From: Lineus longissimus
Lineage: Eukaryota; Nemertea; Pilidiophora; Heteronemertea; Lineidae
Direction of reading: 5' to 3'
NCBI RefSeq assembly: GCF_910592395.1
Contig: NC_088316.1
Span: 16,494,001-16,554,000 of the forward strand
Length of the DNA: 60,000 bases
How positions within the stretch are numbered: the first letter of the stretch is position 1; the number at the start of each line of letters is the position of its first letter. The notes below the pieces were generated by a model. That model did no database searches. It saw only the letters and a list, made by a program, of their open reading frames with translations, and had not been told where the DNA came from. Below, piece by piece: positions 31,301 through 43,300 of the stretch. Made by a program: the position numbers and the translations under genes.

Positions 31301-34300
31301 CTTTAAAATCAGAGAATGATGGCGCCATCTGTTCCGAAGCAACACTGTGACCCCCAAGGGTCTGTTTTTTAGATCATTGCAAAACCGATCAAAAGGTCTA
31401 TGACGCACGGTGTTGCTATGTACAGAGCTTGGACCAAAGTTCATAAATTATTCCAATTTATTCAAAAGTTAGCTGCCAGTCAAATCGGCTATGAACGTAA
31501 CCCGATTCGGTAATGATGCATTATGTATTAAGGATATGAAAAAAACGTATGATATTTTGATTGTGGTGAAAAGGGAAATATATTTATAACCTTTTCCAGT
31601 ATCTTTTATTGATCTGTCTGATAATATTTTGTATATCTATATGTGGTATGGCTTCATTCATGCGAGAGACGACCAAAACACTTGTCAACATCCTGCCCCA
31701 TCACTCCCCCCCCTCCGGTACATCACAGAAAACTATTTTCTTATAATGTTGAGGTTTTGCTTTGTTTTAATGGTATCTTGTTTCTTTTTTTCTAGTGGAT
31801 TTTGTCAGTGCCCCATTCCAACTTGATAAAATCCATCTCTTCGAAGGCCATGAAAATGAAGACACGTTTTTCCGTCCAGCATTGCGGAGTTATTTGGTGA
31901 GTAAAGGTATTATGTGCATAGAATGAGAAAAGGTCCTTGAGAAAACGGAATTTCACTCTGAGCGTAACGTGAAGGTAGTCTTGATCTAGTCCATGAACTT
32001 CATAAGTTGAAGAACGTCACGTAGGCTTACTAGCTCCATGACTTCATGATGAAAAAGCAATCATTACAAATAAGGAAGAATTTTCACGTGTTGATTCTAT
32101 TGGTTCTTCTTAGGCAATTTCGAAGAAGAAGAAAAGTTTTACATTCATTCTCTTCCTTTGTAGACACATCATATACTCATTAACATTGACATCAGGAGGA
32201 AAGCAGAAGAGGAAGAAGACAGCCTCGCCAAAAAAGGTGAATATTGGCGTTTGGTCTGTATATGTGACATCGTCACCATCGGACAACTTGATGTCACCAG
32301 CCCACTGTCCAACCATGATCACGCTGAATGACATAAAGCGACCATGTGCATAATATCAACTAGAGTGTATCCAACCCTCCCACATCTGCTAAAATACAAT
32401 ACGCTAATAACGTTTCATCTGTTTACTGTCATATATATCATTGTGCCAATGCCATTTGGGTCAATATTAATAGATCATCAAGTTGGATCAAAAGATCTGT
32501 AATGTGGTGTGAGCTATTGGTGTTATTGATTGCATCTTCCTGATCAACAATGCATTAATGTCAGCAGTACAACTGTCCTAATGGGATTCAGTCAGGAGGA
32601 GACTTGATTGTGTCCACATTATTGGCTGCCTTAATGGTGCAGAGTGGCACCCTTATTTCGAACAAACTGCTCTCCCTTGGAAACCATGCAGAACACACCT
32701 TACGTCACTGTTGTCAGAATAATAAAAACAACACTGTCATATTCCCAATTAATCCTATTGACTCTGCCGTTATCTCGATTTGGGTTGCCTTGTTTAGGTT
32801 AGGACGTTCATGTTTATTATCGCATTGATAAATAGTGCCAACCAAAACAAATATAGATTGTTTTTTCTGTACTAGTGATTGGTCAATGCTTTTAGTGTGC
32901 TAGCTCGGCCTCATGGGCCTATTTTGACTAAATTATATGCCTGAGCAGTTTCTAGGTGAATACAAAGTTGCATGTATGGACAAGGTCATTGTCTGACAAA
33001 ACAAGCAAATATGGCTCCCTTTTGAGAAAAGTGAAGACTTGAATATGATATATGCAGCTGTCTAAAAGTAATTCTTAGTAAAATCAGTAAATATGAATGC
33101 CAAGTTCCTGCAAGATTTGGATGCACAATAACTGCACCTCACCATTGGGTATATTTAATTACTGCATTTCTCTTTTCCTGAGCCGCCAGTATGAATGACG
33201 TACCCCTTTAACAGCCCACGGTCCCAATCTTGGATTGGTTACCTGATGGAGACTGTCTTCTTCACAGAGACTTTCTACCAAATTGCAACTTTTGGGGTCT
33301 TCTTAAAAGAGTGACTTGTTCACTTTATGAAAACGTTGTTGCATGTTGCCTTTGCAGTGTTATGAAACATATATTCCACCATCACCCAACCTTACTTGAA
33401 CCCATCCATGTCAGCTGGGGGTCTGTTCATCATAGCAGATGACATTTCTCTTACTCTATCCAGTGATAATTCTAAAATTATTTCTCAATCTCATATTGCC
33501 GATATTAATTAACAGTCCTTAGAAATGGATGATTGACAATACTGTTTGGTCACCATGGAAACCAAATAGATCTAAGGGTTGTCCAGGACAAATCTGTTAA
33601 TTTTTGAGGTAGGCAACATACACGTACCCTTAAGGCGTCGTGGTCATAAAACCTATCACATGTTGTCGCTCAAAACCAATATATGTTGTGACTCAAATAT
33701 TTTTGTGAGTTTTACTGAAACAAATTTTTGCTTAGTTGAACTACGCAGTCAAAAAACTTTCCTGTTTATCGGTTCATCTGTTTTACTTTCTATTCAATCC
33801 TACTTATTTGGATCAGTTGATAATTATTACATAAATAGTAAGTAAGATAAACAAATGGCAGCTTTATTGTTATGTATGGGCATGATATTTGTGACTCATC
33901 CAAAAATTTGCGTAATGAATATGGTTGTGAAGATGTTGCATGAACGTTATGATAAAATGGTTGTGCAGATGTTGCATGAATGTTAATAGCATACTACGTT
34001 AGATCAAAAATTTGAAAATTGAATGTGAAGTTTTCCATTTTGTGAAAACCTACTGAATGTGAACTTCAACAATGCCATTGGATTGGCTGATATGCAAGTA
34101 CTGTAAGGGCGAAGCTTCAGATGCTTTGCATGCATACTAACTGCATTACAGCAGTGTTTGATTGTATTTACTTGAGCCACAAGTAAATACAATGTGCAAA
34201 AATGACAAAGGCTGTTAATGCACAGAAAAGCAAAGTGAATGAGACTATAATTTGTCTGTTTAGTTTTTTGACAAAGTGTTGCTAAGTGTTGTCAAGTGCG

Positions 34301-37300
34301 AGAACATGAGTGGGGAGGTCAGTGCTACTATTCGTTTCATGAATGATTCGTCTTTTGAACATTTTATTTACACTTTTGTAGAATTATCTCAAAATTGATT
34401 TCCATTAAGGACTGCCGTACCTTCTCATGAAGAAGACATACACCGATAGTTTTCTCCTGCACGAGAAATCAGAAGAGGATCCGATTGTTCATGAGTTGAT
34501 CGAAATACGACAAAAAGAGGGACTTCTCTCGGATGAAGCCGCAGAAAAGATGAAAACAACAGAAGTGGACCCAGACCCCCGGAAGAAAATGAATCACACT
34601 TGGACTAAAATACAGAAATATCAACCATTATGGCGGATTCGGAACTATTTTGGTGAAAAGATTGGGTTTTATTTCGCGTGGTCGGGACAGTTGATTACCT
34701 CATTGTGGATTCCGACTGTGTTTGGGATTTGTATATTTTTTTATGGATTGTACCTGAGGTACGTACCGGGTACATGTAATACCATTATTGATTATCATAA
34801 TCAATAACATCATCATAATTCAACTTGGGAACCAGTTTCCCATCTTGCCGAGAATCTTGCACGCCTCTCAACTAACCGAGCTGATCATTAAAAGAGTGGG
34901 CAGAGTTTTACTTCAATGTGTTTGTTCTTCTCTGGTTTCATGAGTAAACTATTTTTCTGAAAATTCACTGTTGATGTTTTTTCCAGTTTTGTTTCCCCCC
35001 TTAGACGGCAATCGTGACTCTACTACTAACCACATTTTTCCTCCACAGCATCAAGAGAAATATTGCCCAAAATAGTATGGCAGTGAACACGACGTCGACA
35101 CCTCTTTTAAATGGTACAACTCCAGCACCTGATGAATTGGCCGTGTAAGTCAACAAAAAATATCATTCTAGGATCTACATCTGAAGAGTGCATATGCATA
35201 AGTGGCTCAAAGCTATTCTGAAAAAATAGATAATTATAGCAAAGTGAAGCTGACAGTACCCAAATCTATAAAGAAAACTATATTATATGAAGAGTTCAGA
35301 TGCCAGCCATTCAATAACATGTCAATTGCTAACATCCATTCCGAAAAAAAGTTGATAATTATTGATTGTCAGTGATCTATTAATAAAACCAAGTGTTCTG
35401 TTTACAGAGTCACTTTCTCTGATCTGTAAGTACATATATAAGTGTTGAGAATGATGTTTCAGACCAATATTTAAGTGCACATAAGCAACTTAGACTGACA
35501 GTTACGGTGATAAATATCATCATTGCAACCTGGATTTTGCTGTCATGACACAGTTGTCCGTGTGCACTAAAGTTCTCTTTAATTTTTAACATACCTGCAT
35601 CTATAAATTAGTTTTATCTTCAAATTAATGTATGTGACATCATTAATTTTGACATCTTGATTACATGTACTCCTATATTCAATTGAATGTCGTGACCATA
35701 TCTTTAATTTTTGGAAGTTTGGATGTGTCGCTTCTATTAGTTTATGAATTTTTGTTTCGGTCCATTGTTATATTCCTACATTTGTGTCAGCTGGGCAATA
35801 TGCGATTTTTATGTGGTGATTGTCCTTAACACTTCAGTAATTTGATTAAATTTCTTGTTGTATTATGGGAGTCACAATGGTCTCGTGGCTCAAGTCTCTA
35901 GGCTAGGGGTCGAGAAGTCGTATTATAGAAGTTCTTTTAAACTGCTGATAAGAACTCCTCGAAGCTTTTTACGTCTGTCATTGGTCAGATTATCCTCAGC
36001 TGGATGCTAACAGTTCCCTTGTGTTTATTTCAGACTGGTCGCCAAACTGAGTGAAATATTGGATGTCATAAAGGAGTCATTTGACAATGTAGTTACGCCT
36101 TGGTTTTCACTCATTATCTGTTTATGGGGTAAGTGAAAGGATTTCATAGCTATGGAATCGAAAGGATGGCCCATTTAATACTCAACAGAAAGAGAAATTG
36201 TGCATCTTGTAAGTTTGCATATTCCCTGAAGAAATCCGTGAAAACCTTTGATGTAGCCTTCAATTTCCTTTCTCAATAAGTTATGGCGTTTTTGCTTTGT
36301 GTTCTAGGTACAATCTTTCTGGAGAGTTGGAAAAGGAAGAATGCTGTGTTGGCCTATGAGTGGGATGTGGACTCATTTGAATACACAGAGCCTGACAGGG
36401 CGGAGTTCTACGGACTCAAGACCAGACCAGTAAGTTTTGGAGGATGCGATGTGGTGCTAGGGGGGGGGGGGGGGGGTGAACGTACTTTTGGCACCAATGT
36501 TTACCAAATTTGACAAGCACACTCCTGAGGCCTAACTTCCTAAAGTATAGTTTCATTTCATTCTTTTCAATTGTGTTTTTCAGGATCCTGTCACGAATGA
36601 AGACACATGGTATTATCCAATATGGCGGCAGTTCTTGAAGTTCCTTCTCTCGGGCTCCGTGCTCATTATGATGGTAAGGATGAGGCAGTCAGATCAGTGC
36701 CCATGATGGGTAACAGCATGTTCTCTTGTAGCAAACATTATCCTTGTCAACAACTTGGTCCGAGTACAGTGGCAAGGACAAAATGTAGAATTTGGCCGTT
36801 GAGAGCCAGGCCAATGGCCCTTTGTTTTTTTAAAAACAAAAAGGAATTTTGCTATCTACCAAATTAAAAATTCTGAAAAGGTGTGAAAATTTATCATTCC
36901 AGACATTATCAAATTTTATTTATTCCTTCCAGGTGACGATTGTGCTGATCAGTGTGGGTGCGGTTGTCGTGTACCGTGTCATCATCAGCGTTGATTACTG
37001 TGATACTATGGCGGGTTGGCAGTGTCTTGCAGCATCGACGATTGCGTCGGCAGTCTTGAATGCTGTCTCCATCCTAATACTCGGCAAGGTAATGTAATGT
37101 AATGTGATTTTAGAGGCCTGCATGGTTGGTCCTGAAAGGAGTAATGAGGATGTTATATAATATAATATTGAGCAGTGGTGGCAGTTACATCAGACTGATA
37201 CGCCTTTTGTCTTTTCTTTCAGTTTTACGATGTTTTGGCTGTGAAATTCACCGATTGGGGTAAGTATGTTTGTGTGTTTCTTGTGGCATATTTTGACAAG

Positions 37301-40300
37301 TTCTTCTTGTGATGATTCCATCCTATAGAAAATATTCTATTTGTTCTTGCAGAGAATCATCGTACGAAGACGTCCTATGACAATGCTCTCATCATCAAAC
37401 TATTCGCATTCAGTTTTGCCAACAGTTACGCCTCCTGTTTTTATATTGCATTCTTCCGTGGGGTAAGTATAAGTTTGGTCTGTCCGACTCTCTTGTTTTT
37501 TTATTCCATCAGTTGATGACATAGTCTTCATAATGGTACAAAATGAGTGTTTTCAAGCTGCATAGTGGCGAAGGTCACTTCTTGTAAATGATGTTCCCAA
37601 TCACATGCAAAGATCTATAGGCAAGAACCCTCTCTCTCTCTCTTCAAATGTCAGCTCATCTTTCCATCAATTTTTTCAGAACATCAAGACGTTGTTTGCC
37701 AACGGTATCTTGGGTCTCGGTGCAAAGTATGTTGACGTCTGCAGTGGGGATGATGGAACCAACTGCATGTCGATGCTGTCTCTACAAGTCTTGGTGCTAA
37801 TGATTGCAAAAACTCTACCGAAGCTTCTCACCGACATCATTTTACCGTAAGTAAAATTCCATGTAAAGGCTTTTCACCACAAGTGAGGTCTCTTCATGGG
37901 ATATATCAGTGCATTCAATATCAAGGAGTCCAAAAATCTCTTGATTCATGGTATTTTAAACTCGGTGCCTGAGCCCTACACATCTACTTTTTGTCAACTT
38001 CAAATTTCTTTCTGATTTTGACCTCCGCTTACTCATATCTTCTTTGGTTTTCAGGTGGGGAAAATCTCTATGGAGAAAGGGTAAAATCTGTCCCTGTTGC
38101 CGGAAGAACAAAATTCATGCGAGTATGATGGAAACTGACATTTATGATCCTAATGAGTATATCGAGCGAGAGAGATTGAAGCCAGAACTGGAGGATTTCA
38201 CCCTTAGTGAATACACAGAAAAAGTCATCCAATATGGCTATCTTATGGTAAGACAAAATTCGTCTATTGTTGGGAATTCGAGGGCCTAGAGGTCAGGAGT
38301 TTGAGCCCTATTTCAAGCATTCTTCCTTGGTGTGTGTGTGTTATTCTCTGTTGAACGTAAACACTGTATTTTTCAATGCTTGAAGTGACAGGCCAACTTA
38401 TTTCTGCAGCTCTTCTAAAAGAATGCTAATGTTTTCTAGCTGTTTTCTGCCTCCCTGCCACTTGCTCCATTGATTGCCCTTCTCACCAACCTCATCGATG
38501 CCAGCGTTGATGCCAAAAGGATGATCTGGTGGTACAGACGACCTGTCGCCTATATTTCTCAGGACATTGGTAAGTTATGAATAACAGAATAGCTATGAAG
38601 TGGGAATATCCTTATGCGTGTTTAAGTTTTGAAGTTATTAAGTTTGATTTCTGATAGTGCTTTTCGATGGACAGGGCATTGCTCAAAGTGACTCAGTCAT
38701 CCCGGAGTCTTCGACGAGATTACTGACCTTATCACCCCTCATCCTAGCTCATCCATGTTGGCTAATACATTTTGTTTCATTGTCAGGCATGTGGTATGGA
38801 ATCTTAGAGTTTGTCAACATCTGTGGAGTTGTTAGTAATGCATTCCTCATTGCCTTCACGTCATCTTACGGCAGGAACAACTTCCCCCTTCTCTCGCAAA
38901 AGCTCTGGTTCATCATCGGATTTGAGGTAAGCAGATGTTACAAACACATACCCTTCTAAAGTTGTTAATTTTGTGATTTTATGATAAGGCAGAAATGGAC
39001 ACTGATTGGACACTAAATTAGTCAACCGCTGACCAGGGGGAGGATTGGGGAGGGTACAGGGTTAACCTTGACCGCTGCATATTAGTTATCGTCATCTGAA
39101 TAAACCTTTCATTTATTTTAACCCTTTACCTTGAGAGCATAAATCTATTGCACAGCAATCAGTAGATCATTCAGTAGATTCTTTGATTAACCATTGTTCT
39201 ATTGGCTTGATTTTAAATTCGCTTTCTTAATCAATTCATTTCTGCCCCATAACCTGTTCCGGCTGGCTTATTCTCTTAGGTTTAATTATTTTGATGATCT
39301 TATTTGTATTTAGCTGAACAGCTTGGTTCCTGTGTCAATCTATTCCCATCAGTTTCTTTCAGGAAGGCGGCAACTAATCTACACTTCATGCGCCCTAACC
39401 CCCTCTGAATCATTCTCATAATCTCTTCACCAGAATTTAGTTGTGGCTGTCCGCATGACCGCTGCGTGGTGTATCCCTGATTCACCCGAGCTCCTGATTA
39501 ATTCAAGAAGGGTAAACCAGGAAGACAAGTCCAATGCGTCCCCTCCCAGAGAACCTTCCACCCTCACCCAGTTACTTTCTAAGCTTTTCCAAGTTACTAT
39601 CAGTTCTCACTGTCTCTCTCTGTTCCATGTGTTATTCAAAGCTGTCAAATGTATAGAAATGCAATGCTCCCTTTGCATTACTGTGTCCCCTTGGTCAATG
39701 CACTTTACCTACATGTAGTGATGCATGCCACAGGATGACTACTGGCATGCCTTTTTGTCTCAATTTATCATGTATGTCACTGCTAGATCCTTCATGTATG
39801 ATACATGCTACAGAATGGTTTTACTCCACCTTGCCTTACACGTGCATCACATGTACATTTATCCCAGACCTCGCAGGGTTTGCCTAGCCCAGGTCTAGCC
39901 AGATCTGCATCTGCATGTGATTGCTTAAAACCATGCGGCTCTGGCTTGATCAATCTAGTCTTTATGCTCACCTAAAAAGCCATATGAGCAAACCATCACA
40001 GGAATAAGTTGTAACACATATATTTCATGTACTTTTCCCCTCATCTGACTGCTTTTGATTTTTTTCTGCCCAGCACGGGGTGCTTGCCATCAAGTTTATA
40101 GTAGACTGGTGGATCCCTGACACGCCATCCGACCTGAAGTTAGACATTCGCAGGGTAGGCTTAAAGCGCTTTAGACTCTAACCAAGTAACATTGTTGCAT
40201 GCATAACTGTTAGCAAGAATAAATAAAACTTAACTGTTAGGTTACGAAGCTCCTTCACTGTCACTCAAGAGCTTTGGAAAACCTTCAATTCCTGTCATTT

Positions 40301-43300
40301 CGAAACAAATCGCTGGGTAATTGCTGAATTGAGAGATTTTTTTCAAGTTGAGGGTGCAAAAACTGAGCGATTGTTTGTAAAGGAGTTTTGTTCCTCACTT
40401 CCTGTCATAACTATCATAATTATGCATGTGACTAATTGTTGTGAAATCTATAATCAGCTTAGGGGACCTGTGAAACTTCAGCCACTACATGTTTGTGGCA
40501 CTGACTGTGTAACCTAGAGGGTACTGCATCTTTTCTGTTCTATAGATGCTAGGAAAGCATTTTGTCAGATTTTGATTGATTGAAGTTTCCCTTTCTCCTT
40601 CCCAGCATGTTTTATTTACAAGCTGCCAGGTCCTGGCATATTTTTATCCCGATGTCCCAAAACGTATTCGTGTAGCATTAAAAATGGTAAGGTCGTGTGT
40701 GTTTCATGGAAGCAGAGAGTACACACACGGTGCCATGCACAGGGAAAAGATTTGAATGACCTGCAGTCACACAACAACTCATTGGATTAGCTTTCTGACA
40801 CTTGTGATACAGTTGTTTTTTTTCACTAGAATCCACAAGAAGAGCCTAAACCATGAACTGGGCCTTTAAAAAGTATGATACAACCCAGACAGATAAACCC
40901 AATTGGCACCTAAACCATGGTGGCATGAAAAAACGCTCATCCCACCTTGGTGGAGGCCTTACTCCCCAAGAAGTAACTGATCCAAGAGTAGAGCAAAGGA
41001 AGATTCTTCCCCTCCAACCCCTTGCCAAATCTATCATAATTTATTAAAGAATTTCCTCTTGATCCCCAGCACGTGTTGTTTGTCCTGAGTCCTATAGTGA
41101 CTTATTTGTTCCCGGGTATACCCACGAGAATAAAACATGCACTCAAAATGGTAAGATGCCTGTGTTTGGTCGGCCATTGTCAATGTTGCTGGTATCAACG
41201 TTTGGCCATGACTGTATGTTGCCTTTGAAATTATTTAGTATTCAATTTGTTGAGTTCACTTGAACCTTTGCCATAAAAAAATACAGGAATGAAATACAAT
41301 CTACCCGTAAAAACTAAACATCAACTTGTGATCAACAGTTTAGATGACAAATAAATCATCACATTACTGGAAATAGTCCACTTGAAACTCTCTGGAAGCT
41401 TTTCTAACTACCCACAATTCTCATCTGTTTCATCAATCCTTGGTGACAGAAGTGGCATCAATATCAGTTTCAGGTTTTTGTTCTTTACTCTTGTCAAAGA
41501 AAGAATTCAGGGGGGAGCTTCAAATACTTTATTGAAAATTTGAATGTTGAACAATGAAATGGTGAAGGACTTTGCAAGAGTTTGGGCGTATTGATTTGTG
41601 TGAAGTTATTTTACTGATTTGATTCTTTTGCCAAGGCGTTTTTGATTAGGTTTCATATTATGGAACTATCAACTTCAGGCTGGACCAAAATTAAATAGGG
41701 ATGGCCCTTTTAAAATCTTTAAAAGTGCATATAGGCGTTTGTTGCAATCTCTTGCAACACACAGCTGTGACTGCATGTTGTGCAATTTCTTATATCGGAA
41801 GCATGATTGCATTTGCAACTGAATTGAGTGAAATTTAGTTATGGTCCAGGCTGTGTTGTTATAATCTATTCATTGTACTCCACTAGTGGTATACTAAGTG
41901 TGTATGCTGTTCAGATTACTCTATTTTGATCTTTGACTAACGATACACTGAGGATGCAACTCATTTCTATGTGGCTTTTCTGACAAAATAATTTATCTCT
42001 CTAGTGCTTACTAAGATCATTAACCAAAAACAAACCTAAACCAATCAATAACCCCAACCATGACCTCATAGCACTGACCTTCATTTCCAGCAACTATAAA
42101 CTTGACCTCAAATCACCAAACAACCTTGAGTTCCTGTCATGACCTTGACCCATTATGATGAATGGCCTTGACCTTGCATCCTCTGTATTTTCTGTATTCT
42201 CTCCTTGTATTCCATGTTGTCATTGTGTTTGCTGTTTACAGCATGCTGTGTTTGCCATCAGGCTTATACTTGCTGCCTGTATTCCTGATGTGCCTGAAAC
42301 TATTGCCCTGGAAATGCGTAGGGTGAGTCCATAGAACAGGACTAGGTAGTAGATGCTTGGTGAGCGGGAACACTGGTGACCTCTGGTTTTCCAAACAGAT
42401 GAATAAAATCAGAAAATGTTGCGACAACCAACAAATTGTTGGTCGTTCTGGCTGCAGCATCATAAACATATCTCGAAACACTCTTCATATATGCATTTAT
42501 CTTTGCTTATTGAAAACTGTATGGACAGTTTTTTTCAATTATAGCAGAAGCATGAAGGAGGGGGAATTCTTATAGCCGAGTCTTTACAGCTTGATGCTTC
42601 TTTGCTTTTTTCTAGAAATATGACCTTTTGATCCATCAGGGTTTATTGTATATCGGAGGTACACATGAATTACAGACTGCAGTCACATAAATGATAGTTA
42701 TTAGTTAGATGCCAGTTCTTATGGCAAGGGTACACCTCGTTTTTTTAGGTGTTTATACCGAATGTTCAGGTATTTTGATATCGTAGCTTCAGAAAGGCAA
42801 TTCAAAGTCCTTAAAATCATCATTTATGATGAAGTAGATATTGTGGAGAATCTCTCCTGATTGATCGTCTTGTTTTTCTTAATGAATTTAACATTTTCTG
42901 AATTCCATACTCTTTGTTTGCAGGAAAAATATCAGGTGGCCAGAATCATGGAGAGTGGCGATGATAAAGAATTGGGTGTTCTCAGGTCGGTTAACAATGT
43001 AGCAAAGCTTTGATAGGTTCTTTTAGATGGCAGAGCGAGGCCGCTGCTGGTGAACCTTTTTAAGTTTCCAGAACTGTAAAATGACATCACATAATGTCAC
43101 ACACTACAAACAATAAACAGAGCTAGCTTAACACAGAGCCAGCAAATGACATGAGGCATAATGACTGACCCTCATAGCGGATTTAATTTGTGCTTTGCCA
43201 GAACCTTGTATCTTCTTCTTCCACTTCTTATTCAAGTTCTGCGGCACTCAAACACAAGGCAGAGATCCCCCATTTTGAGTAAAATGTGTTCTTCTCTCCA

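Larger units (their letters stand above)
28332..34600 (+). other. Anoctamin N-terminal cytosolic region and dimerisation domain
   Basis: Exon 28332-28901 encodes 190 residues: an acidic start, a basic cluster (KKRKRKHRHSRRK at about 67-79, NLS-like), then RIDYVLVYPDK. FVKIHVPFKRLCEEAEKCNL follows, the Anoct_dimer signature. Exons 29120-29195, 31796-31896 and 32164-32236 continue with HLFEGHENEDTFFRPALRSY and HHILINIDI. The start of exon 34410-34758 finishes it with FLLHEKSEEDP. Confidence 0.88.
34600..38926 (+). other. Anoctamin transmembrane core, TM1 to the start of TM10
   Basis: TM1 (GFYFAWSGQLITSLWIPTVF) is in exon 34410-34758. The TM1-TM2 loop (35049-35144) is short and has no cysteines, unlike the Cys-rich loop of vertebrate ANO1. 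TM2-TM5 run over 36034-37462. TM6 in 37680-37846 reads VLMIAKTLPKLLTDIILP. TM7 and TM8 (38055-38926) keep the two glutamates of SEYTEKVIQYGY and aspartates in NLIDASVDAKR. A very short extracellular loop (SSYGRNNFPL) precedes KLWFIIGFE, where the alternative exons join in phase 0. Confidence 0.88.
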
